From NCBI GenBank assembly GCA_020073185.1, contig JAIQFT010000034.1:1-59137 (forward strand): 59,137 nt of DNA, written 5' to 3'. The translations under genes were made by a program, and so were the position numbers. The notes under the pieces were generated by a model. That model was not told the origin of the DNA and searched no databases. It was given only the letters and a program-made list of their open reading frames with translations. Shown piece after piece: positions 9,763 to 18,552 of the stretch (position 1 is the first letter of the stretch; the number at the start of each line of letters is the position of its first letter). This DNA is from Terriglobia bacterium (lineage in GTDB: Bacteria; Acidobacteriota; Terriglobia; Terriglobales; Acidobacteriaceae).

Positions 9763-11550
9763 TTACGGCATCTGCGGCGCGGGGGCGGGCTCGACGTCGG
9801 CGCCGCGGTAGGCGCGCAAGATGTCGGCCATGGTGAGGACGCCTTCCAGCCGCTGCTGGTCGGCGCGATGCACCACCGGCAGCAGGCGGAAATCGTAAAT
9901 ATAGTGCAGGGCGGTGTCCAGCGGATGATCGGGGTGCAGGATGGGCGCTCGCGCCGGCGGAAGCACGGTGAGCAGCGACATCTCCTGCTTGCCGAGGCTT
10001 GCCATCTTCGCCAGCTCATCCTTTCGCACCACGCTCCACCCGGCGGGCGATCGTCGCACCAGCAGAAGTTCGTCGCCGGCGTGCTCGGCGCGCTTGACCG
10101 CCTCGCCCACCGTCAGGTCGTCGTGCAGCACGGCGGGCGGCGGCGGACGCATCGCGTCCTCAATGCGCAGTACCGACAACTCGCGCTGCTCTTCCATGGA
10201 CGGCAAGTCGATCCCGTCCTGCCGCGACAGTAGGTCGAAGATCGGCACCGGTTGCAGCGCGCGCGAGACGAGATAGGCGATGGCGTTGGCGATGATCACC
10301 GGCAGAATGATGGAGTAATTCCCGCTGACCTCCAGGACCATGAACACCGAGGTCATGGGTGCGCGCAGGAATCCCGCGAACAGGACGCCGATTCCGACCA
10401 GCGCATAGGCCGCCGAGGAGCCGTTCAGTTGCGGAAAAATGACGTGCTCCACGCCGCCTACCGCGCTTCCCAGCATGGCTCCGATGAACAGCGTGGGCGC
10501 GAACATCCCGCCAGGCGTGCCGCTGACAAACGAGATGGTCGTCGAGAGAATCTTCAGGCCGGCGAGGATGCCGAGAAATTGCCAGGTGAACTGGTCGTGC
10601 ATGGCCTGGTCCACGTACTCGTAGCCCGCGCCCATGATCTGCGGGAACCCGATGAACCCTATGAATCCGATGAGCAGGCCGGCAACACCCGGTTGAATGA
10701 ACTGCGTCCAGTGCGGCATCGCTTTTAGGCGTGGACGCAGGAAGGCGATGGCCTTCGAGAACACGACCGACGCGAATCCGCCAGCCACGCCGAGCACCGC
10801 GTACGCCAGCAGTTCGCCGGGTCGGAACATTTGAAATGCGGGAATTCTGAACAGCGGCGCGAATCCCAAGAACCAGCGCTCCACCACTGCACTGGCGACC
10901 GCCGACAGCACGACCGCGCCGAGCACGCCCGCGCTCCATCTTCCGATCACTTCCTCGATTACGAACAGCACCGCGGAAATCGGCGCATTGAAGGCGGCGG
11001 CCAGCCCCGCGGCCGCGCCCACCGGCGCAATCAAGCGCACCTTCTCGCGCGACAAGTGCAGCCTGCGTCCGAGCGCGGAGGCGATGCCGGCGCCGATCTG
11101 CAAGGCGGGATCTTCCGGCCCGAGCGAATGACCGGCGCCAATCGCCAGGGCGGAGCAGAGGAATTTGCCGATGACGGTGCGGAAGGGGATGTAACCGTTG
11201 TAAATGTAGAGCGCGGCCTTGGTCTGGTTGACGCCGCTGCCGCGCACGCGCGGGAACGCCAGCATCACGATGGCAGCAACCAGCAATCCGACCAACGCCG
11301 GCGCCAGCATCAGCCGCAATCCGGTGGGCGGCACGGCCGAACCCAGGAGGTGAAGCCGCGACCAGTCAATCGCAATCCGGAAGCACACCACCGAAAGGCC
11401 GGAGAGCACGCCGATCACAACCGCCAACAGCAGAAACAGGCGGTCCTCAGCAAACGCCCGGCGCAACAGGCGGAAATTCATTCCGCCGGCAGGCGCCGCG
11501 ATTTCCGTCTCCGGAGCCACCACCGGAACGGGGTTGTCGGGCGCGCTCAC
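9763..11550 (-). CDS. ClC-family chloride channel/transporter with CBS pair
   Basis: The 595-residue protein has about ten membrane helices of the ClC fold and a C-terminal CBS-domain pair (~455-590, e.g. RIEDAMRPPPPAVLHDDLTVGEAV). The selectivity elements are recognisable but altered: RGSGVNQTK stands where GSGIP is usual, and GHSLGPEDPALQIG stands where GREGP is usual. The third element, with GTPGGMFAPTLFIGA, is well kept. ClC proteins are Cl- channels or H+/Cl- antiporters; CBS domains usually bind nucleotides. Its start overlaps the preceding TPR gene by 4 bp, so the two are probably translated together. Confidence 0.92.
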   Translation of the reverse strand: MSAPDNPVPVVAPETEIAAPAGGMNFRLLRRAFAEDRLFLLLAVVIGVLSGLSVVCFRIAIDWSRLHLLGSAVPPTGLRLMLAPALVGLLVAAIVMLAFPRVRGSGVNQTKAALYIYNGYIPFRTVIGKFLCSALAIGAGHSLGPEDPALQIGAGIASALGRRLHLSREKVRLIAPVGAAAGLAAAFNAPISAVLFVIEEVIGRWSAGVLGAVVLSAVASAVVERWFLGFAPLFRIPAFQMFRPGELLAYAVLGVAGGFASVVFSKAIAFLRPRLKAMPHWTQFIQPGVAGLLIGFIGFIGFPQIMGAGYEYVDQAMHDQFTWQFLGILAGLKILSTTISFVSGTPGGMFAPTLFIGAMLGSAVGGVEHVIFPQLNGSSAAYALVGIGVLFAGFLRAPMTSVFMVLEVSGNYSIILPVIIANAIAYLVSRALQPVPIFDLLSRQDGIDLPSMEEQRELSVLRIEDAMRPPPPAVLHDDLTVGEAVKRAEHAGDELLLVRRSPAGWSVVRKDELAKMASLGKQEMSLLTVLPPARAPILHPDHPLDTALHYIYDFRLLPVVHRADQQRLEGVLTMADILRAYRGADVEPAPAPQMP

Positions 11551-12770
11551 GGCGTGGTGCCTTCCCGCCGCTGCGCGATCAACAGCAATGCCAAGTCAGC
11601 CGCACTGCCTGGCCCGCAGACTTGCTCCGTATCGCGCTCGATTCGGAACACCAAATCCATGGCAGCATCACCCTGCTCCGGATTACGGCGTAGAGAGCGC
11701 GGGTTCACCCGCGGCTTCAGCGCCGTCCAATTCGCGTAATCGGTGGCGAGCGGGTCATTTCCCAGCGGCTGATCCAGCTTGATATTGCGCGCGGAGGCGC
11801 ACTGCTGCAGGCGAATGCCGGCCTGCGCAAAGGCGTCTATGATGCGCCGCTCCCGCTCCGAGGCCGGAAGCCGGCGCTGGTAAGGATCCATTAGCAGCAC
11901 GAGTTCCGCGGTCTGCAAATGCGCTGCGGCTTGCGGGTCCTGGGTGTCCTCGGCAATCGCGCGGCGCAGGTAGCCGCTCGCTTCGGTGTACATCTGCAGG
12001 GAAAAGGCCGCTTCTCCCGCGCCCGCGAGCGCAGCGGCATGGTTCGGCGCGAGTGCGAGCGCTTCACGAAATCCCTGCAAGGCGCGCGCGTAGTCGCCTG
12101 CCTTCATCATCAAGCCGGCAACGCGCAGCATGAGCGCGGGATCGCGCGGCAGGTCGGCGGCTAGAGCGATGAGCTCCGACTGCGCTTGCTGGGGGGAGCG
12201 GTGCGCCAGCAGGAATTCGATGAGATCGAAGCGTGCCTCGCGGCGCCGCTGCGCCGGATCGTCCTGCCAGATGCCGTAAACCGCGCCGTGATAGAAGCGC
12301 AGCGCGCCCGCCACGTCATTGCTGCGCGCCGCCAATTGCGCCAGTTCGAGGTTCACCGTGCCGTTGGCCGGATCTTCGTCCCACAACGCATGCAAGTAAC
12401 CTTGCGCCTGCCGTGTGTGACCCTGGGCGGCGAGCGCCTCGGCCAGCCGCAGGCGATATTGGAAATTGTCGTGAGAATACGCCAGCGCCGATTGCAGTTC
12501 GCGTACGGCTGCGTCCAGGTGTTGAGCGCGCAAGTCGCCGTCACCGCGCTCGAACCACTGGCGCGCGAGTTGCTGCTGGCGCGCGGCGTAGGCTTTGGTC
12601 ACGAAGGTGGTCGCCACCCACAGCGCCACCGCGACCATCACCACCGCGGCAATGATCACCGGCTCGCGATGATGGAGGGGAATCCTTTTGCGGCCCGTGC
12701 AGTAGGGACAATCCGGTTGGCCGGGGAGCAGCGGTTCACCACAACGCGGACAGACGAGATCGGGTGCCAT
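11547..12770 (-). CDS. Zinc-ribbon, single-span TPR protein
   Basis: The 407-residue protein begins with a zinc ribbon (CPRCGEPLLPGQPDCPYCTG, residues 7-26). One membrane helix follows (~38-58, VIIAAVVMVAVALWVATTFV), then a run of TPR-like helical pairs (~70-290). The C-terminal part (~300-400) has no named fold. Topology suggests the ribbon is cytoplasmic and the TPR array periplasmic. TPR proteins organise complexes; no partner can be named apart from the co-encoded ClC protein, whose start overlaps this stop by 4 bp. Confidence 0.8.
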   Translation of the reverse strand: MAPDLVCPRCGEPLLPGQPDCPYCTGRKRIPLHHREPVIIAAVVMVAVALWVATTFVTKAYAARQQQLARQWFERGDGDLRAQHLDAAVRELQSALAYSHDNFQYRLRLAEALAAQGHTRQAQGYLHALWDEDPANGTVNLELAQLAARSNDVAGALRFYHGAVYGIWQDDPAQRRREARFDLIEFLLAHRSPQQAQSELIALAADLPRDPALMLRVAGLMMKAGDYARALQGFREALALAPNHAAALAGAGEAAFSLQMYTEASGYLRRAIAEDTQDPQAAAHLQTAELVLLMDPYQRRLPASERERRIIDAFAQAGIRLQQCASARNIKLDQPLGNDPLATDYANWTALKPRVNPRSLRRNPEQGDAAMDLVFRIERDTEQVCGPGSAADLALLLIAQRREGTTP

Positions 12771-12816
12771 CTCCAGATAGAGTTTAATAATACTCCGTCG
12801 TATCGGAACACGATGG

Positions 12817-14143
12817 TCAGGGGATCCCGTACAGTTTCGCCGCGTTGTCGTGCAGCACCATGCGCGCCAGTTGGAGCGCGCGCACGCGGCTGATCTCTCC
12901 GTCTTGTATCATCCCGGTTAGCGCCTCGGTCAAGGCCCAGCGCGCACCCTGCGAAGTTTGCCAGCCGACTTCTTCCCAGCCGATCTCAGGCGTGGCGGCG
13001 TACAGGTCGGTGCCAAACAATACCTTCTCCGGGAACCACTCCAGCCAACTGCGCATGTAGTTGGCCAGCTCGCGCGGCGAGATCATCCAGCCTTCCGAGG
13101 TATCCGCCCACACGTTGGGCTTTCCCATCATGAACGCGGTTTCGCGGGTGAACGGCCAGCCGGCATGCAACAGGACGAAGTTGGTTTTACGCAGGGTGGG
13201 ATCGTCAAGGTCCGCCTCCAGGAGCAGCGGGTTGGCGCCGCCGAGCTGGAAATAGCCGCCGCATCCCGCACCGGTGTGGATGTGGACCGGGAGGCCGAGC
13301 CGCCCCGCTTCGGCGGCGATCACGTGGAAAAGATAATCCTGCAGGACCTTGTATTCGGTTGGAGGGAGGCGGAATGAGCCGTGTCGGACGGGCATCACCC
13401 ATCTGCCGGAGGTAAACGCCGGACGCAGCCTCCCGCGATGCGGGCGCAAAATCGAGCGCTCTCAGGTATGCCGCCTCGAATTTGACCGCCACCGCCCCGG
13501 CTTGCTTTTGACGTTGCAGCGTCGGCAGCACGACGCGGGCCACATATTCATCCAGCGAGACGGGCAGGCGTTCTATCTGCAGATCCGAGGCGTAGCGCCG
13601 CAATAAAGCCTCTTCGCGCGCGAAGAAGATCTTGCGATCCGGAGTGTCCGCCATGGCCGCGTTGTTCAGCGGAAACAGCAGTGGGTCGTCATAGGGTACC
13701 CAGCGGAATCGCGGCGGGCTGAGGCCCGGGCCCATGGCGACCCGGTTAGCGAACATGGTTGCGATGCCCAGCCGGTCGAGGACCCAGGTGGGAAAGTTGT
13801 CGCCCTGGTCGCGGCGGACATGGTCTTTCGACTCCTGCAGTTCGCGCAGGTGCTCGGGCGCCGCGTCATGGTAGGGATAGTTGTAGAGCGCGGTCCACGC
13901 GGACAGAAAAGCCGGGTTGTCGGGGCGCGTCATGGTGGGTGCGCCCGAGGGCTCCAGCGGATCACAGGGCAGCGCGTCGAATTCGGTGTCCTGCTGCCCA
14001 GGCCTAACCACCTTCAGCACGTGGGTGTGGTTATCAATGGCTTTGATCTTCTGGACTTCGGCCAGCAAGGCGGAGTCGGGCTGGGTCTGGGCGGCAGCCA
14101 AACACGCGCACAGCACGAGGGCGGGAATCATCAGGCGACGCAT
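12817..14143 (-). pseudogene. Secreted amidohydrolase, frameshifted
   Basis: Two overlapping frames together make one amidohydrolase-like protein. The first part has a signal peptide (MRRLMIPALVLCACLAAAQ) and the metal-site motif IDNHTHVL. The second carries VHIHTGAGCGGYF, FVLLHAGWPF, and the terminal FGTDLYA aspartate region. The full span (1327 bp) is not a multiple of three, so one base has been gained or lost, between about 13370 and 13410. All catalytic blocks survive, so the break may be recent or a sequencing error. The family is a metal-dependent hydrolase of unknown substrate. The gene ends 46 bp from the TPR gene. Confidence 0.75.
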
Positions 14144-14158
14144 AGGGCACACTTGATA

Positions 14159-14402
14159 TCATAGGGACAAGGCGCACACCAAACCTTCTACGTCGTCCCC
14201 ATCATCGGCGCCGAAGCGCGCTACGTCTGCCGCTGTTTTGGCGGGCGCGCTCGACCAGTTCAGGACCAACGCGCGTTGCTGCGGCGTGTCCGGCACCATC
14301 GTCGCGCCGGTGGATGGTTCGAGCGGATCGCGCGGCCGAGGCGCCACCTGCGGCGGCGTCTGGCCGATTGCGAACAGCGGTTAGGAATGCCGCGATGAAC
14401 AG
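14159..14402 (-). pseudogene. Fragmentary secreted-protein remnant
   Basis: A minus-strand segment reads PRDPLEPSTGATMVPDTPQ then RALVLNW in one frame and continues as LVERARQNS in another. A signal-like FIAAFLTAV lies upstream in a third frame. Together this looks like a short, multiply frameshifted copy of a secreted acidobacterial protein start. There is no intact reading frame across it. It sits between the OsmC-like gene and the amidohydrolase. I am not sure it is more than chance similarity. Confidence 0.3.
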
Positions 14403-14404
14403 TG

Positions 14405-14845
14405 TCAGTCCGCTGCCCGCGATTCCTCCAGCTTGGCGTCCAAGGTGATCTTCGCGTTCAGCAGCTTCGACACCGGGCAGCCGCTCTTGGCGTTTTCTGT
14501 CGCCTGGCGAAACGCTTCCGCGGATGCGCCCGGCACGCGCGCCGTGGTTTGCAGATGCACCTGCGTGATCGCGAACCCGGACTCCAGCTTCTCCAGCGTG
14601 ACGGTCGCTTCGGTGGCGATCCTTTCCGGCTTCAACCCTGCGTTACCCAACTGCGCCGACAGGGCCATGGAGAAGCAGCCGGCGTGAGCCGCCGCAATCA
14701 GCTCTTCCGGATTCGTGCCCTTCTCGTTTTCAAAGCGCGTGGTGAAAGAGTAGGGCGTGTTCGAGAGCACTCCGCTGGCGCTGGAAACCGTTCCCTTCCC
14801 GTCCTTCAATCCGCCGTTCCACACTGCACTGCCTTTGCGCTGCAT
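14405..14845 (-). CDS. OsmC-family peroxiredoxin
   Basis: The 146-residue protein matches OsmC-type peroxidases. It has the NPEELIAAAHAGCFSMAL block with the peroxidatic cysteine (~57) and the second cysteine in AKSGCPVSKLL (~122), which resolves the disulphide. The family reduces organic hydroperoxides, often with lipoylated partners. The N-terminus (MQRKGSAVWNGGLKDGKGTV) matches the usual start. It is monocistronic, with only short repeats upstream. Confidence 0.9.
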   Translation of the reverse strand: MQRKGSAVWNGGLKDGKGTVSSASGVLSNTPYSFTTRFENEKGTNPEELIAAAHAGCFSMALSAQLGNAGLKPERIATEATVTLEKLESGFAITQVHLQTTARVPGASAEAFRQATENAKSGCPVSKLLNAKITLDAKLEESRAAD

Positions 14846-14933
14846 AGCATCTTTTTCCTTTCCTATGGAGTTTCTGTGCAGGTCGCTCGGCCTATCAGTC
14901 TATCGGTCTCCGGGAGAGCGGACCGCTTGACCG

Positions 14934-14963
14934 AGAGACTTAAAGAGACTTAAAGAGACTGAG
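14934..14963. repeat. Short 10-bp direct repeats
   Basis: agagacttaa occurs twice in tandem (14934-14953), followed by the variant agagactgag, in the gap upstream of the OsmC-like gene. It is small and of unknown meaning. Confidence 0.8.
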
Positions 14964-14999
14964 AGACCGAACGACCCACTGGCCCCTGAGCGCCGGCCA

Positions 15000-15416
15000 C
15001 TAGCCACTGGCGCTAGTGGTACTTGGCAAATCGCTCGACCAGGTATCGGCCACGATCAGCCACTCTCCGTTGGGCTGGCGCCGCCAGACGGTCAGGTACT
15101 TGCCGCGGTCCTGGCGTTTGCCGAGGTCCCGCGGAACCGACATGGAGTAGCGGCCGACATCGTAGGCCAGGTCGGCGGAGTGCTTGATGAAGGTGACCTC
15201 GTAGGTAAGCTCGCCGACCCCATGCTGCATCGGCGTTATCAGGTAATCGTAAATGGCATCGCGTCCGTGCACGGCGGGATGATGCGGCGGCATGTACACG
15301 GCATCGGGCGCGTAGGCCTGGATCAGCTTGTCCAGGTCGCCGGCGTTCCAGTGCCGCGCCCATTGCTCGCCAATCTTGCTGATGTGCAGTTCCACTTCAT
15401 CGGCGGTAGTCGGCAT
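15000..15416 (-). CDS. SnoaL/DUF4440-like (NTF2-fold) protein
   Basis: The 138-residue product is an NTF2-fold protein, shown by the pattern HWNAGDLDKLIQAYAPDAVYMPP, VHGRDAIYDYL and WRRQPNGEWLIVADTW. This fold makes a cone-shaped pocket used by diverse isomerases, hydrolases and ketosteroid-type enzymes; the activity cannot be inferred. The ATG at 15416 is preceded by GGGGAGG at ideal spacing, which decides the start over an in-frame ATG-less extension to 15482. It has no obvious operon partner. Confidence 0.85.
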   Translation of the reverse strand: MPTTADEVELHISKIGEQWARHWNAGDLDKLIQAYAPDAVYMPPHHPAVHGRDAIYDYLITPMQHGVGELTYEVTFIKHSADLAYDVGRYSMSVPRDLGKRQDRGKYLTVWRRQPNGEWLIVADTWSSDLPSTTSASG

Positions 15417-15608
15417 GGCTGGACCTCCCCACGTTGACATGCTCTGGTTCACGATGATGCGCGCTGCCGGCCGCAGCAGCATTTATTTACAAACTTCCCG
15501 GCATAAACTACCAGCACTAGATTGTACTGAAAATTCAGTTCCGCAGCCCGTTCCGGGTCGGCTAGACTGCGAATCTAGGGAAATTCCATCCCAATTTAGG
15601 AGGCTGTC

Positions 15609-15788
15609 ATGAAATCAGTCGTTCGTGTTGCGATCGCCGGGATGATGTTGCTGGGTCTTTTGTCGGTTGCGGCCATGCCGAAGAATCCCAAGAACAACGT
15701 TGTCATGGTAGCAGGCGGAGGCCCGGCGCCCGCGTGCGACCCCAATGCGGATCCGCGCTGCCTGCCGCCGATACCGCCGAGCCGGTAA
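15609..15788 (+). CDS. Small secreted protein (59 aa)
   Basis: An ATG at 15609 follows the strong ribosome-binding site aggagg (15599-15604). The product has a clear signal peptide (MKSVVRVAIAGMMLLGLLSV then AAMPK) and a mature part of about 35 residues. The mature part is rich in Gly and Pro, with two cysteines in PACDPNADPRCLPP that could form a disulphide. It looks like a genuine exported peptide, but no family is recognised. Confidence 0.75.
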   Translation: MKSVVRVAIAGMMLLGLLSVAAMPKNPKNNVVMVAGGGPAPACDPNADPRCLPPIPPSR

Positions 15789-15860
15789 TGAAGCGGTAGC
15801 GGGCAGACACAAAATGCTTGCTCGGACGTGGGCGACGGGGCTATGCTCCGTCTCGCGCCC

Positions 15861-16715
15861 ATGTCTGTGCTCCGGATTTTCTACTACGTGCTGTGGATCG
15901 CGCCGGCGCCGGTATTCGTGTGTCTTGCGGCCCTGATGCGCCGCCGAAAACTGGCCAAGGAATTCCCCTGCTTTTTTGCGTTCGCCGTTTTCCAGATCGT
16001 CGATTTCGCGGTCGGCTTCTACATTTACCATCGCTCGTATCTACAGTACTTTTATGCGTACTGGGCAATGTCCGCAGTCAGTATCGGGCTCGGTTTCGGC
16101 GTCCTGTACGAGGTTTTCATTGGGATATTCCGGCCGTTTGGGGATTTGCGTAAATTCGGCGCCGTGCTTTTCCGCTGGGCCGCGCTGGTGCTGTTGCTGG
16201 CTGCCGTATTGCTGGCCACGACCTCGAAACCGGCGGCGCAGACGCCCCTGTTCGCCACCATCCTTAACCTCATGCGCAGCGTCGAGGTCATGCAGTGCGG
16301 GCTGGTGCTGCTCATGCTGCTCTCCTCCAGCTATCTGGGTGTCACGCTCCGCCACCGCATTTTCGGTATCGCGCTGGGCTTCGGCGTCAGCGCCGCGGTC
16401 GATCTGGTCGCTGTCGCGGCGCTTTCCAATTTTGGCTTGCAGGCAAAGATCTTTTTTCAACTGAGCAAAATGGTGGCGTACAACATCTCCGCCCTGCTGT
16501 GGCTGGGATATGTTTATGCGGGCGAGGTGGAATGCAGGCCGGCGAAGCAGGACTCCTATGCCGAGCGCTGGGATTACGCGCTGGCAGCGGCGCTGCACCC
16601 GGGGAACGCTTCGCCTGCGCTGCCGCTCATCGAGGACACCGTGGAGCGCGTCTGGAAACAGACCAACAGCCATTCCCAGAAACCGGACGATCCGACGCCC
16701 GGCGCTGATCAGTAG
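15861..16715 (+). CDS. Multi-span membrane protein of unknown function
   Basis: The protein has 284 residues with about seven hydrophobic helices (MSVLRIFYYVLWIAPAPVF; then segments near 35-60, 72-90, 105-125, 140-165, 170-200, 210-230). A soluble tail follows (~235-284) with basic and acidic residues. No motif for transport or catalysis is visible. The ATG at 15861 puts the first helix at the N-terminus; a GTG at 15828 would add eleven residues. I infer a membrane protein of the kind often found in acidobacteria without assigned function. Confidence 0.7.
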   Translation: MSVLRIFYYVLWIAPAPVFVCLAALMRRRKLAKEFPCFFAFAVFQIVDFAVGFYIYHRSYLQYFYAYWAMSAVSIGLGFGVLYEVFIGIFRPFGDLRKFGAVLFRWAALVLLLAAVLLATTSKPAAQTPLFATILNLMRSVEVMQCGLVLLMLLSSSYLGVTLRHRIFGIALGFGVSAAVDLVAVAALSNFGLQAKIFFQLSKMVAYNISALLWLGYVYAGEVECRPAKQDSYAERWDYALAAALHPGNASPALPLIEDTVERVWKQTNSHSQKPDDPTPGADQ

Positions 16716-16897
16716 AAATTGGAACAACTGAGGAAGAAGCCGCAGCGCCCGCACACCAGCTTGCAGTGGTGTTCCTCCAGCGGCGCCGAGCAGGTAGGAC
16801 AGGTGCGCATGAGGTTCGCGGTGGGAGCGCGTTCGCCTTCGGATTCGCTGTTTGGCTCCCTGGGATCAGGATCGTCTTTCACAATCTGTTGACCCAT
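16709..16897 (-). CDS. Small zinc-ribbon protein (62 aa)
   Basis: The C-terminal half has two CxxC knuckles (CPTCSAPLEEHHCKLVCGRC). This resembles a rubredoxin-like or transcription-type zinc ribbon preceded by an acidic, disordered stretch. The ATG at 16897 gives a natural N-terminus (MGQQIVKDDPDPREP). It starts 8 bp after the stop of the FmdE-like gene on the same strand, so the two form one transcript and may share a redox or metal role. Confidence 0.7.
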   Translation of the reverse strand: MGQQIVKDDPDPREPNSESEGERAPTANLMRTCPTCSAPLEEHHCKLVCGRCGFFLSCSNFY

Positions 16898-16905
16898 GGC
16901 GATTC

Positions 16906-17487
16906 CTACGCCGGCCGGTAGTACGCCTCTCCGGCGCACGCGCGGCACAGCGCCTGCCCGTCGCGCACCACCTCGCGCCGGAAGTTAATGCCTTCGCCGC
17001 ATTTGGCGCACACTACGCGTTCTGCCTTGTAGCCGGGAAATTCCTCCGGCGGCAGGTCCACGGTGACCGGCTGCACGTCGAACAAATCTTCGCTGGACAT
17101 CTCGCGGTAGGCAAGCATCTGCTGCTGATTTTTGTTTTCGATCTCAGGGTGCATGCTCTTGGCCAGCGCCTTTGAGGATTCGCGCGCGGCGATGCGGAAG
17201 GCGCGGCCGGTCGAAACATCGACAAACGTCGCTGCTACCTTGCCCCAGTCGCGGAACTTCAGGGCGCGCTTGCCCAGCCGGCATCCGGTGACGACGGCGA
17301 CGGCGTCGGTGGCACAGCGATCGATCTCGACGAAGGTCACCAGGCGCTTGCGGTCTCTGCCGCGCGGGTCCTCGATGCCCAACTTCCGCAGCCCGAGCAT
17401 CGCCATGCGCACGCCGAGCACCTGCCCGGCACAGAGATGACCGTGGGCAGCTTCGGCTTCGCGCAGATATTCGTCGAGGGACTTCAT
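16906..17487 (-). CDS. FmdE-family protein with C-terminal zinc finger
   Basis: This 193-residue protein resembles FmdE, the E-subunit of formylmethanofuran dehydrogenase. It has an N-terminal domain with AHGHLCAGQVLGVRMA and the Cys-rich segment EIDRCATDAVAVVTGCRLG, and a C-terminal CAKCGEGINFRRE...CRAC zinc finger. FmdE-type proteins in bacteria are often associated with molybdenum or tungsten enzymes; none is adjacent here, and the role is inferred from the family only. The ATG at 17487 matches the domain start. The next gene in the operon is a zinc-ribbon protein. Confidence 0.8.
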   Translation of the reverse strand: MKSLDEYLREAEAAHGHLCAGQVLGVRMAMLGLRKLGIEDPRGRDRKRLVTFVEIDRCATDAVAVVTGCRLGKRALKFRDWGKVAATFVDVSTGRAFRIAARESSKALAKSMHPEIENKNQQQMLAYREMSSEDLFDVQPVTVDLPPEEFPGYKAERVVCAKCGEGINFRREVVRDGQALCRACAGEAYYRPA

Positions 17488-17626
17488 GAGAGTTTCAGTT
17501 TCGGGTTGTCGGTTTTCGGTTCTCGGGTCCATTTCTAAACCGCTAGAAGCTATGTCGGAACGAACCACTTCAGTATAGTGCGGATTCCCTCAGGGACTAA
17601 AGCCCGCATTATTCGCGGCTCTGGGC

Positions 17627-17646
17627 GGCACGGCTTAAGCCGTGCC
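17627..17646. repeat. Dispersed palindromic repeat, copy 2
   Basis: GGCACGGCTTAAGCCGTGCC is a perfect 20-bp palindrome followed by cttcc, like the copy at 9563-9584. It lies in a 240-bp stretch between two minus-strand genes with no other feature. A third, damaged version may exist near 39351 (cgcacggctgaaag). Confidence 0.85.
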
Positions 17647-17729
17647 CTTCCAAAAGCCGCGCCCTTCCCAAAACCATTTCATGAGATAGCTTTTCGAACG
17701 TTGGGTCTTGCCATAAAGGTCTTGCCGTA

Positions 17730-18410
17730 TCAGTGCTTGTCTTCATCCCCTGGATCGTTGGGCGCCGGTGCAAGATCAGCGGCGTGGCCTCGAATGTTGA
17801 AGGTCAGCTTTTGCGCGCCCGCCGGGTTGAAGGTCACGCGCGTCGGCTGGCGCTGCCATTGCGGCGCGACGCATTGCGCGTCGGGCATGTCGGCGTCCTT
17901 GACTGGCCCGAGTTCGCGCTTCAGCACCGGCTTCTTGCTCCCCACCTGGGCCACCACGGCGTACAGCTTGGCGCCGTCATCGGAGACGCCGCAGTAGGCA
18001 GCATAATCGCGATACCAGCTTGCCAGCGAATAGAAAGCATCGAAGCTCGGCAGGTTGAGTTGGCTCACTCGTCCCGTGTCTCGGTCCACCAGCAGCCATC
18101 CCCCGCGCTGCCACTTCCACTTGTGTGCCGTGCCCTCGTCGGAAGGCAGCCAGTCGTTGAGCCGGTAAGCACGCCGCACGACAAACAGGCGCTCCGTGAT
18201 GTCGTGCGGATCGCCGGTGACGAACTCGCGCAAGCGGCCATCCACGTACAAAGATCGAATTCTGATGTCCAGCGACTTGTCCTCGTTGGGCCCAAGAAAC
18301 AGTTTGACCGGCATCCACTTGCCGAAGCTGACAACGTGCTGTTTGGGGACGGCTAGGGCGGCGGAGGCAAGCGCCAGCCAGGCAACGGTCACCAAGAAAT
18401 AATGCCGCAT
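17730..18410 (-). CDS. Secreted protein of unknown function
   Basis: The 226-residue product begins with a signal peptide (MRHYFLVTVAWLALASAALA, cleavage near AVPKQ). The mature chain is mixed alpha/beta with a tryptophan-rich WKWQRGGWLLVDRDTG block and no catalytic motif I know. The ATG at 18410 places the signal at the N-terminus; the frame is open to 18515 but that extension is not signal-like. It is divergent from the HD-GYP response regulator. Confidence 0.75.
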   Translation of the reverse strand: MRHYFLVTVAWLALASAALAVPKQHVVSFGKWMPVKLFLGPNEDKSLDIRIRSLYVDGRLREFVTGDPHDITERLFVVRRAYRLNDWLPSDEGTAHKWKWQRGGWLLVDRDTGRVSQLNLPSFDAFYSLASWYRDYAAYCGVSDDGAKLYAVVAQVGSKKPVLKRELGPVKDADMPDAQCVAPQWQRQPTRVTFNPAGAQKLTFNIRGHAADLAPAPNDPGDEDKH

Positions 18411-18552
18411 GGCGAAAAGCCTAGTCCCGCGCAGTGAAGAAGCGCAAGATCCGCTCCCATTTACCGGCCGATGGAATAGAATACCGGGAGCATGTGCGGT
18501 ACCAGTGCGGCGCATGCAACCAAACTTGCCCAGCCCACGTCCACTATATCCG

